Source: Saccharomyces mikatae IFO 1815 (Eukaryota; Ascomycota; Saccharomycetes; Saccharomycetales; Saccharomycetaceae). From it: DNA of 64,000 nucleotides. A program made the position numbers and the translations under genes. A model generated the notes under the pieces. The model made no database searches. It saw nothing but the letters and a program-made list of their open reading frames with translations, and was not told where the DNA came from. This document shows positions 1-8,023 of this stretch, piece after piece; position 1 is the stretch's first letter, and each line of letters starts with the position of its first letter. The stretch is from contig NC_079268.1 of NCBI RefSeq assembly GCF_947241705.1, forward strand, positions 372,001 through 436,000, read 5' to 3'.

Positions 1-1856
1 GATGTGTTACCGGAGTCAGGTTGGACAGTGACGAAGTAATCACCCTTTCTATGCCATGAAAGCTTTTTTACAGTTTTTTTACAAGAAATTGTGATACAAA
101 TATCTTTTTCTAGTTGCTTTTGAGAAGGTTTGTTCCATTGGGCTACTTGTTTTTTCACAGAATTTTTAGCAGGTTCATCTTCACCATTTTCATCATTATT
201 GCCATCCTCGTTTACTTCTAGGTTTGATTTTTTGACAGTACCAAAAGTATCGTAACCGAAACCGTCTTCAATCTTGGTTTTACCATTATTTTCGATATCG
301 TAACCAAATATTGGTGGTACTATTAGATGAATATTTTCGCCAACAGCAACGGCGAGAATACCGTTATTAACATCGGGATTCCATTCAATGCATTCGATAT
401 GATCATCTGGATTTTCTTCGTCATCCACTAGAGATGATCTATAAACTTCCCTACCAGTTAAAATTTCCCATACTCTGACTGTTCCGTCATCGGATCCTGT
501 TGCTAGCCACAATCCAGAAGGATCAATGGATAGTGTACGTACTTTTCCCTTGTGACCAGCGTATACCGTTGAGCAACGAATAGGAAAAGGTCTTAAATCC
601 TTAGGAGAGGGAAGTTCTGGAATTAGAGAATCTGGGTCGATATTCAATTTGTTTTTACGAACACGAGGCGCTAGATACAGGTCCAGAGACCTTTCAAATC
701 TTTCTCTAATGGATTCACCGTAACCAGGAACCTTTCTCAAAGCAGAATACTTTTGAGGTAAGAAGTTTCTATCCCTTTCACTAATTTCAGTGTTCTCCCA
801 AGCTTCTTTTTCTTCAGGTGACAAAAGATATTCTTCTGGTGGGTTATAACTTTCTTCATTAGTTGGTGGAGGTAATTTTGGTGCTCTTAGATGCATGATG
901 TGATCATTAGTTTCAGGAGAATCACCCCACAAATCGTATTGGTAGTTTTCGGTTTTTTCCTTTTCCTTAATTTGTTTTAACTTTTTTGGAGGAATGATAC
1001 GGCCCTCTCTGATAGCTCTGACTATTTTCATAACTCTCTTGGCCTCATATTTGGATGGAACAAATCTTCTCTTTGGTTCCGGTACAGCAGTCAATGGCAT
1101 AACCTCTTCATGTCTAGTGAACCAATCGATCAGCGGTTCGTATGGATTAATGGTATCATCAGTTTGTTCGTTCCTTTGAATTTTAGAAATAAGTTCCAGT
1201 TCTTCTTTAGTCAAGTTCAAACTTGAACCAGAGTTCTTGTCCAGTAACCCAGTCCAGCCTTCAGGTAATTCGATAGACTCCAATAGTTGATCTAAAGCAG
1301 AACCTTTAGCAGGTCTCATAATCCTTTTACCGTTGATATCGTATCCAATATGAGGCATTTCATCGTATGCAGAAAGTGGAATGTTACCAATGGTATTTTG
1401 CGTTTCGCCGTCACTGTCATCGCTATCATAAACTGGTTTAATCTCTGGTTTGATGACTCTATCACGACCATCTGCATATTTTGAATAAATATTCGGATCG
1501 GAGATGGTATGTAATTTCACCCCCGACAATTTGTCGGTTAGTGAAGTTGTGTCGTCTGAAAACTCAGAGCTGTCGTAGTCCTCTTCTCCCTCACCTTCCT
1601 CTTCGGCAAGTAGTTTGTTTAATTCAGTGTCTGAGTCATCATCGAAATCTTCTTTAACTTCTCTGTCAGAAGATAATTCTTTTTCTTCAACGGCGGACTC
1701 ATATTCTTCTTCATCTTCGTCACTCTCACTTGCTTCTGCATCAATTAAACCATCAACGGAGAGGACATTGTCCTCGTCTTGTTCGAGCTCAGATTCTTCA
1801 CTGGCTGCTCTTTTTTTCGAGATCTTTGTCTCGGTAAGCTTGTTGTTATTTACCAT
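1..1856 (-). CDS. ERB1: Ribosome biogenesis protein Erb1, 5' part (3' end beyond window)
   Basis: Erb1 (human BOP1) works in the nucleolus with Ytm1 and Nop7 (the PeBoW complex) in 27S pre-rRNA processing and 60S subunit assembly. The minus-strand frame opens at 1856 with [16 protein letters not shown] and stays open to the left edge, covering about 618 of roughly 807 residues. Visible in order: a short basic N-terminus; a long acidic and serine-rich tract (about residues 20-110); the BOP1 N-terminal domain (about 120-400), with the characteristic [15 protein letters not shown] stretch; and the first WD40 repeats, including a [11 protein letters not shown]-type blade end. The remaining WD repeats lie outside the window. 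The start is the first ATG of the frame; S. cerevisiae, as I recall it, begins with two Met codons. PAC and RRPE promoter motifs upstream fit membership of the ribosome biogenesis regulon. Confidence 0.96.
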   Translation of the reverse strand, partial: MVNNNKLTETKISKKRAASEESELEQDEDNVLSVDGLIDAEASESDEDEEEYESAVEEKELSSDREVKEDFDDDSDTELNKLLAEEEGEGEEDYDSSEFSDDTTSLTDKLSGVKLHTISDPNIYSKYADGRDRVIKPEIKPVYDSDDSDGETQNTIGNIPLSAYDEMPHIGYDINGKRIMRPAKGSALDQLLESIELPEGWTGLLDKNSGSSLNLTKEELELISKIQRNEQTDDTINPYEPLIDWFTRHEEVMPLTAVPEPKRRFVPSKYEAKRVMKIVRAIREGRIIPPKKLKQIKEKEKTENYQYDLWGDSPETNDHIMHLRAPKLPPPTNEESYNPPEEYLLSPEEKEAWENTEISERDRNFLPQKYSALRKVPGYGESIRERFERSLDLYLAPRVRKNKLNIDPDSLIPELPSPKDLRPFPIRCSTVYAGHKGKVRTLSIDPSGLWLATGSDDGTVRVWEILTGREVYRSSLVDDEENPDDHIECIEWNPDVNNGILAVAVGENIHLIVPPIFGYDIENNGKTKIEDGFGYDTFGTVKKSNLEVNEDGNNDENGEDEPAKNSVKKQVAQWNKPSQKQLEKDICITISCKKTVKKLSWHRKGDYFVTVQPDSGNT

Positions 1857-2530
1857 TGTACACCTAGTCTTATTATATTAGAACAGAAGTAACACAATGT
1901 CTTTGCTTACCAGAAGCTATATGCGACCAAGTCTCGTATGTAAAATATAAGCTCATCGCAAACTAAAAAAAAAAAAATTTTCAATAATTTTCACTTTCTT
2001 CGATACAGAGAGGGTAATCCATAGCTGAGGTATTGGAACCCACCAGGCGAAATTGTGGTAATTCAATCTTATTAGACTAACAATAATATGCCAGCAATGC
2101 CAGTGATGCTAGTGGCACCATAATGATAGTGTTATTGCCTTGAAGTCATTTTTTTACACTCAACCACGGTTCTTTAAGTGAAAAAAGAGCCTTTACTTTA
2201 TACTTGTCACAATCAACTTTACGCTAGAAAATAAAGGTTGTTGTGTGTTCTTGCAAAATTACCAAATTATATAAATATGAAATTCAGTACTATTGCTGAA
2301 AAATTCAGGAATATGACAATAACTTCTTGCCCCCATTAGCTTAAAAAAATTGTTTTTTTGTTTATTGTTTAGGTTATAAAATATGGTCTTAATTCGATTT
2401 CCCCACTTGCGTATAAACAGTCAAAACAAAAAAATGAAGTAAGAGAAAAAAGAATATAAGCAAAGAAGTTAGGCATTACACATTAACCAGGGTGGACCTT
2501 TAGGGTGAACCCTGAAACACAGAAAGTTAT
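1857..2530. other. Intergenic: ERB1 promoter to the Ty2 element
   Basis: Apart from the PAC/RRPE pair and an A-rich run at about 1964-1977, I see no gene, tRNA or LTR in this stretch. It is AT-rich and presumably carries the ERB1 promoter. Confidence 0.6.
1952..1983 (-). promoter_or_regulatory. PAC and RRPE motifs of the ERB1 promoter
   Basis: About 100 bp upstream of the ERB1 start, reading the minus strand, are GCGATGAG (1952-1959; the PAC element bound by Dot6/Tod6) and TGAAAATTTT (1974-1983; the RRPE element bound by Stb3). The pair is the known signature of ribosome-biogenesis gene promoters in Saccharomyces. The motifs are seen directly; their function here is inferred from the family. 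Confidence 0.7.
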
Positions 2531-2862
2531 TGTTGTAATATAAATCAACTATCATCTACTAACTAGTAGTCGTACTACTCGTATATTACCATATACGGTG
2601 TTAGAAGATGACAAAAGTTATGATAAGCTGTCATCGAAGCTAGAGAAAGCTAAAAAGCGGGGATTAATAATGTAATTGGATCAATGAATAACAATATATA
2701 AAACGATGATAATAATGTTTATAGAATTGTGTAGAATTGCAGATTCCCTTTTATGGATTCCTAAATCCCTGAGGAGAACTTCTAGTATATCTACATACTT
2801 AATATTATTGCCTTATAAAAAATGGAATCCCAACAATTACATCAAACTCCACTATTGTCTCA
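2531..2862 (+). repeat. 5' LTR of the Ty2 element (332 bp)
   Basis: It begins TGTTGTAATA and ends TCTCA directly before the TGGTAGCGCC primer-binding site. The 332-bp length is typical for Ty2. It holds the usual block around TATCATATACGGTG (here slightly changed) and GAATTGTGTAGAATTGC. The 5-bp flank on the left is GTTAT, which does not match the right flank of the element. Confidence 0.92.
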
Positions 2863-5037
2863 TGGTAGCGCCTATGCTTCGGTTACTTCTAAGGAAGTTC
2901 CATCAAATCAAGATCCGTTAGACGTTCCAGCTTCCAATTTACCGGAATTTGATAGAGATTCCACTAAGGTTGATTCTCAACAAGAGACAACACCTGAGAC
3001 ATCAGCTGTTCCAGAGAACCATCATCATGTCTCTCCTCAACTTGCTTCAGTACCACCTCCACAGAATGGACCGTACCCACAGCACGGCATGATGACCCCA
3101 AACAAAGCTATGGCTTCTAACTGGGCACAGAACCAACGACCACCTATGATGACGCATTCATCCTGTCAAACGTCACCTGCGTATTGTCAACCTGACCCAC
3201 ACTATTCGCTGCCACAGCATATCCCACCATTGAGTACTTCCTCACCTGACCCAATCGATTCACAAAATCAACATCCTGAAACGTCTCAAGCTGAAACAAA
3301 GGTGAGAAATCACGTCTTACCACCACACACTTTAACATCAGAAGAAAACTTCTCTACATGGGTCAAGTTTTACATTAGATTTTTGAAAAACTCTGATCTC
3401 GGTGACATCATTCCAAATGACCAGGGTGAAATAAAAAGACAAATGACTTATGAAGAACATGCGTATATTTACAATACCTTCCAAGCACTTGCCCCATTTC
3501 ATTTATTACCAACATGGGTAAAACAAATTTTGGAAATTAATTATACTGATATCCTTACAGTTTGTAAAAGTGTGTTCAAAATGCAGACTAACAATCAAGA
3601 ATTAAAAGATTGGATAGCTCTTGCCAATCTTGAGTACAACGGAAGTACATCTGCTGATACATTTGAGATTACAGTCAGCACGATTATTCAAAGGCTAAAA
3701 GAAAACAATATCAATGTTAGCGACAGATTGGGCTGCCAACTAATACTTAAAGGTCTATCCGGTGACTACAAATACCTACGTAATCAATATCGTACCAAAA
3801 CGAACATGAAACTTTCCCAATTATTCGCTGAAATTCAATTAATATATGACGAGAATAAAATCATGAATCTAAATAAACCGACCCAATCCAAACAACACAG
3901 CGAATACAGAAATGTTTCTCGCACATCTCCAAACACGACTAACACGAAGGTTACAACTCGCAATTATCATTACAACAAATAATTCAAAACCAAGAGCAGC
4001 AAAAGCTCACAATATTGCTACATCGAGTAAATTCTCAAGAATGAACAATGATTACATTAATGAATCAACCGTTTCATCACAACACTTAAGCGATGACAAC
4101 CAACTTAGTCTTAGGCCAGCAAGAGAAAAAATCTAAGACAACTCGCATAATAGACTCGAATGATGAACTACCTGATCACCTTCTTATTGACTCAGGAGCT
4201 TCACAAACGCTTGTCAGATCAGCCCATTATCTACACCATGCAACACCCAATTCTGAAATAAACATAGTCGATGCTCAAAAAGAAGACATTCCTATAAATG
4301 CCATTGGTAATCTTTACTTCAACTTTCAGAACGGAACCAAAACATCAATAAAAGCACTGCACACACCAAACATAGCCTATGATCTATTAAGTTTGAGTGA
4401 GCTGGCTAATCAAGATATTACTGCCTGCTTTACCAGAAACACTTTAGAAAGATCGGATGGTACAGTACTAGCCCCCATATTCAAACATGGAGACTTTTAC
4501 TGGTTATCTAAAAAATACCTAATTCCTTCACAAATTTCAAAGCTAACAATAAACAACGTCAACAACAGCAATAAGCGATGCTTCATATGGTAACCAACCA
4601 TATTACAAGTCACAGGTTGGTAATATTTTCCTACTCAACGGAAAAGTGATTGGAGGAAAGTTGATAAAGGCTTCGTTAACATGCACTTCAACTACAGAAG
4701 CAGAAATGCACAGTCAGTGAAGCTATTCCGCTATTGAATAACCTCAGTCACCTTGTGCAAGAACTTAACAAAAAAACAATCATTAAAGGCTTACTTACCG
4801 ATAGTAGATCAACGATCAGTATAATTAAGTCTACTAATGAAGAGAAATTTAGGAACAGATTTTTTGGCACAAAGGCAATGAGACTTAGAGATGAAGTATC
4901 AAGTAATAATTTATACATATACTACATCGAAACCAAGAAGAACATTGCTGATGTGATGACAAAACCCCTTCCGATAAAAACATTTAAAAGATTAACAAAC
5001 AAATGGATTCATTAGACTTATTACATTATGGGTGGTA

Positions 5038-5370
5038 TGTTGTAATATAAATCAACTATCGTCTATTAACTAGTAGTCATTCTACTAGTATATTATCATA
5101 TACGGTGTTAGAAGATGACATAAATTATGAGAAGCTGTCATCAAAGTTAGTGAAAGCTGAAACGCAAGGATTGATTATATAATAAGATAATGAATGACAA
5201 CATATAAAATAAGAGGATATATGAGTATATTATTATGTAGAATTACGAGATCCAGTTATTGGATTCCTATATCCTTGAGGAGAACTTCCAGTATATTCTG
5301 TATACCTAAATAATATGCCTTTATTGTCAGTAGTTTCCCAACAATTGTCTCACAATTTACCATCATCTCA
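5038..5370 (+). repeat. 3' LTR of the Ty2 element (333 bp)
   Basis: It follows the polypurine-like GGGTGGTA directly, begins TGTTGTAATA and ends ATCTCA. It differs from its 5' partner at many positions, especially in the middle third. It shares blocks such as GAGAAGCTGTCATCAAA and ATTATGTAGAATTACGAG with the solo LTR at 48873-49206. The right flank is AATGA. This LTR also provides the sequence immediately downstream of the DUP240 stop codon, which lies only 20 bp away. Confidence 0.92.
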
Positions 5371-5389
5371 AATGACACCGACAGCTGTT

Positions 5390-6109
5390 TCAAAGTGCCT
5401 CCATGTCTGGATATTGCTTTCTCCAGTATTCCCATTCTGCCTGTTTTTGAACTTCTGCTGCCTTAACAAAGTAGGCTTCCAAAACCGAGTCTGAAGTAAA
5501 ACTATGGGGTCTAGTCATATCATTTAAAAAAATCTCTACTGCAGTACTCGGCTGTGTATTTCCAGCATTGCTTATTGTTAAAACCGGCTTTTTTTTTGAA
5601 TCTCTTTTTTCCATGAGGACTTTGAAAGCATTATAGCAGTTGTCTTTAGAGTAAAAGTAGTATGGGGTATTCCACAATCCCTTATCGAGTAAATAATAGT
5701 TCACGTTGTATGCAATAATTTTCCATTCCACCCCTTCAACAGGTGGTTTTCGTTTTATTACCTCTGATAAAAGCTTAATCTGAAAGTTATCATCAGTAAT
5801 AGGACAAACGAACTCTACCATTACGATCGTGCTGCCCGCAAAACCAAAGAGGAACCAATATATATTCAGCAAAAGATATAGATCGCTTTTGCGGAAGAGT
5901 AGAACTAATGGAGTTAAAATCACAAACAAAGGAATGAAAAACGCAATTAATTTAAAGTGAGCCATTTCGTATATCAAATAGGTCACATATGAACTGAAAA
6001 CACCGTTAGGAAGTGTAAAATTACATGGAATTGAAGACGCGTCAGATTCGCCAGGACACTGATCGATCAATCTGTCTAATTTGACATCATTACCTAGATG
6101 CGATTTCAT
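5390..6109 (-). CDS. DUP240-family membrane protein (intact, 239 aa)
   Basis: This is an intact 239-codon ORF that I recognise as a member of the DUP240 multigene family (relatives are MST27/MST28, PRM9, UIP3, YCR007C and YHL044W). Family proteins are small membrane proteins of the secretory pathway; Mst27/Mst28 bind COPI and COPII coats. Visible are two hydrophobic segments close together (about residues 52-72 and 78-98) separated by the basic FRKSDLYLLL turn, the family motif FVCPITDDNFQIKLL, and a soluble C-terminal half ending YWRKQYPDMEAL. In S. cerevisiae these genes sit mainly on chromosomes I and VII with single copies on III and VIII. I know of none between ERB1 and FAR3. The gene is wedged between a Ty2 3' LTR (20 bp from its stop) and old LTR remnants near a tRNA gene, a typical setting for spread by ectopic recombination. 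I cannot assign a specific orthologue. Confidence 0.85.
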   Translation of the reverse strand: MKSHLGNDVKLDRLIDQCPGESDASSIPCNFTLPNGVFSSYVTYLIYEMAHFKLIAFFIPLFVILTPLVLLFRKSDLYLLLNIYWFLFGFAGSTIVMVEFVCPITDDNFQIKLLSEVIKRKPPVEGVEWKIIAYNVNYYLLDKGLWNTPYYFYSKDNCYNAFKVLMEKRDSKKKPVLTISNAGNTQPSTAVEIFLNDMTRPHSFTSDSVLEAYFVKAAEVQKQAEWEYWRKQYPDMEAL

Positions 6110-6317
6110 ACGATATGTGCAAAATAAATAGGTTTGACGGGAGTATTTTGCATGAAAAATCTACTGTGAAGAGAACGCAGAAAAATACTACTAAACCTTT
6201 TTGAATGCTCATTTTCTATAACATTTTACTCCCGAGCCGAAAGTGCACGAGATAAATGCTACAAAGAGGCGCCTCAAATGTCTAAGAGCCTCTTGTTCGA
6301 TATTCTAACTGGTGATT

Positions 6318-6400
6318 GGAACATTTTGGAGTCCCGTTAATACCAAAAAATTTTACTAGTATACAGTATGTACTAGAGGTTCTCGAGGATATAAGAGTCT
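6318..6400 (-). repeat. Degenerate Ty1/Ty2-type LTR remnant
   Basis: The stretch around TATACAGTATGTACTAGAGG, followed by TTCTCGAGGATATAAGAGTC, resembles the terminal third of a Ty1/Ty2 LTR read on the minus strand (compare TATACTAGAAGTTCTC in the solo LTR near 48960). It is short and badly decayed, so both boundaries are approximate. It appears to be an old fossil. Confidence 0.4.
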
Positions 6401-6575
6401 AAAAAGTGGATAAAACATGTCACGTATCAATCCTAGTAGCTCTTCTTACCTTTTATACATTACCATTGTTAATAACTGATCAATTAGTGATTGTAAGAAG
6501 TAATTAGGTGGAATAAGTCATTGGTGTTTTAAGATAGGGCATGTCATGCGACAACTGGTTTAGATCTGAGGATTA

Positions 6576-6770
6576 TGTCGGAACAAGATTCAACTATCCT
6601 CTCTTAACTCGTAACTATATTGCTAGCATACTATCATATACGGTGCAAGAAGATGACATAAAGGATGAGAAACAGTCATCCAAGATGGTGGAGACTGATA
6701 CGTAGTTTAATAATATTACTTTATCAAACGATGGAATCTTGACAATTGTCAGCAATTCAACTATATATCA
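6576..6770 (+). repeat. Old solo LTR of Ty1/Ty2 type, shortened
   Basis: It begins TGTCGGAACAAGATTCAAC, contains the conserved block ATCATATACGGTG and AGAAGATGACATAAAGGATG, and ends with a decayed form of the usual AATGGAATCCCAACAATT region (ending ATATATCA). It is about 195 bp long against about 332 for a complete copy. The flanks GATTA and GTATG do not form a target duplication. It is older than the Ty2 element to its left, judging by its divergence. Confidence 0.8.
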
Positions 6771-7005
6771 GTATGCTCCGATAGCATGCGGTACTCACTG
6801 CTCATACTTCTCATGACTTCCCAAAAGACCCAACTTATTACTAGTCTTTTTCCTTTCATGCTGTAGTCACCAATCGAAAATTTCGAACAAGAGCCACCGC
6901 TGTAGTGGGGTCCTTACATACAGTCCTAGGATTGGTGATCTATTAGCACTATTATTTACCACCCATCATAGTTGACGAATTTCAAGAAATACTACAAAAA
7001 TAAAT

Positions 7006-7111
7006 TGAAACGGACAGGAATTGAACCTGCAACCCTTCGATTGCAATCTTATTCCATGGAATTTCCAAGATTTAATTGGAGTCGAAAGCTCTACCATTGA
7101 GCCACCGCTTC
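7006..7111 (-). tRNA. tW(CCA): tRNA-Trp (CCA anticodon) with intron
   Basis: The minus strand from 7111 reads GAAGCGGTGGCTCAATGGTA (acceptor stem and D arm) and ends in GGTTCAATTCCTGTCCGTTT followed by CA. The acceptor stem GAAGCGG pairs with CCGTTTC. The anticodon CCA lies at 7077-7079. It is followed one base later by an intron of about 34 nt (roughly 7042-7075), as known for all yeast tRNA-Trp genes. Mature length would be about 72 nt. The A box (GGCTCAATGGTAG region) and B box (GGTTCAATTCC) are intact. The upstream side of this gene is FAR3, and the downstream side holds the LTR cluster. Confidence 0.96.
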
Positions 7112-7284
7112 AACTTTTATGGAAAAGTTTATGTATTTTCAATGTTATATCAATGATGAGATATCGTAAAAACTCCGGCCGGCAACCGGTGATTGATGAT
7201 CAAAGTTACTCCATAGTATAATACTAATGCTAGTTTTATTCCGATAAGGAGACACAAAACAGTATTGTACCGCGATATAAGAAT

Positions 7285-7899
7285 ATGAACGGTGGTGGTA
7301 ATGATAATTTTGACTATCTCCTTCAATTGACAAAAGCTTTAACGACAGAGTGCCGAGTGAATAGGCAAGAGACTGATCGAATAGAGTTACTACTAAAGCG
7401 CCTTGCCAAACAATCAGGGATTTCTTACGATAGATTGAGTAAGAATGTAACTCCGGACTCCTGGAAAGATAATAGATCCCAGATGGCATCACCTCCTAAT
7501 GAGGCCCAACAATTCATTACCGAGAATTTCAAATTAATATACGAAATTGAAAAGCAAGAGTACTTCAATACTAAGGTTCTTGCACTAATAAGCAATATAA
7601 ATGAACATTTTTCATACATAAAAAACTTCATTGACGAACAAAATGCAATAAAAGGACGAGATATTGTCACTTTTACATCAGAGAAACTTGATAAAAGGAA
7701 TAGAAATCTTCAACAAAACTATAAGTTATTGAAGACAGAAAACGAAGAGACAAGCAAAAAAATAAAGGCAATTATTGAACAGTTTGAAGCACTTTTGGGC
7801 GAGGTTAATTGGGAGTGTATACCTAAAGATTCCAGAGATTATATCCGCTTTCAAAAACAGTTAGAGTATCTGCAAGACGTATACCAGATACTAAAATAG
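7285..7899 (+). CDS. FAR3: Far3, pheromone arrest / STRIPAK-like complex protein
   Basis: This 204-residue protein matches S. cerevisiae Far3 in length and along its whole sequence. Far3 belongs to the Far3-Far7-Far8-Far9-Far10-Far11 complex (the yeast STRIPAK-like complex) at the ER and Golgi. The complex maintains G1 arrest after pheromone and antagonises TORC2 signalling. The sequence is rich in charged residues with predicted coiled coil over about residues 95-200 (for example NLQQNYKLLKTENEETSKK). There is no signal peptide or membrane segment. The start is the first ATG of the frame and agrees with the family. The gene lies 173 bp from tRNA-Trp and converges on STB2, with 124 bp between the two stop codons. 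Confidence 0.96.
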   Translation: MNGGGNDNFDYLLQLTKALTTECRVNRQETDRIELLLKRLAKQSGISYDRLSKNVTPDSWKDNRSQMASPPNEAQQFITENFKLIYEIEKQEYFNTKVLALISNINEHFSYIKNFIDEQNAIKGRDIVTFTSEKLDKRNRNLQQNYKLLKTENEETSKKIKAIIEQFEALLGEVNWECIPKDSRDYIRFQKQLEYLQDVYQILK

Positions 7900-8023
7900 T
7901 TTGCAATACGAATAAAAGGGTAGACAAGCATGAGATAGCTGTATCTTGAATATATACATAAATATATGACTGGGTATATATGCTTAAGCCCCTTTTGAAA
8001 AAAGAACAGAATAAACTGAAAAT

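Larger units (their letters stand above)
2531..5370 (+). mobile_element. Ty2 LTR retrotransposon copy, broken (Ty1/copia family)
   Basis: Fossil element in the plus orientation. The parts seen are a 5' LTR (2531-2862), a primer-binding site matching initiator tRNA-Met directly after it (from 2863), a Ty2-type gag region starting at 2822 inside the LTR, a protease-side remnant of pol (about 4093-4593), a terminal RNase H remnant (about 4600-5015) and a 3' LTR (5038-5370). It is about 2.8 kb, against about 6 kb for a full Ty2, so it is broken, with a few breaks and much of pol absent. The CTTAGGC heptamer that Ty1/Ty2 use for +1 programmed frameshifting is visible at 4110-4116. The gag remnant is close to S. 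cerevisiae Ty2 Gag, which suggests a fairly recent arrival. The two LTRs are however clearly different from each other and no matching 5-bp target duplication flanks the element. S288C carries a Ty1 at the same locus as I recall, so this is a known insertion region upstream of a tRNA gene. Confidence 0.92.
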
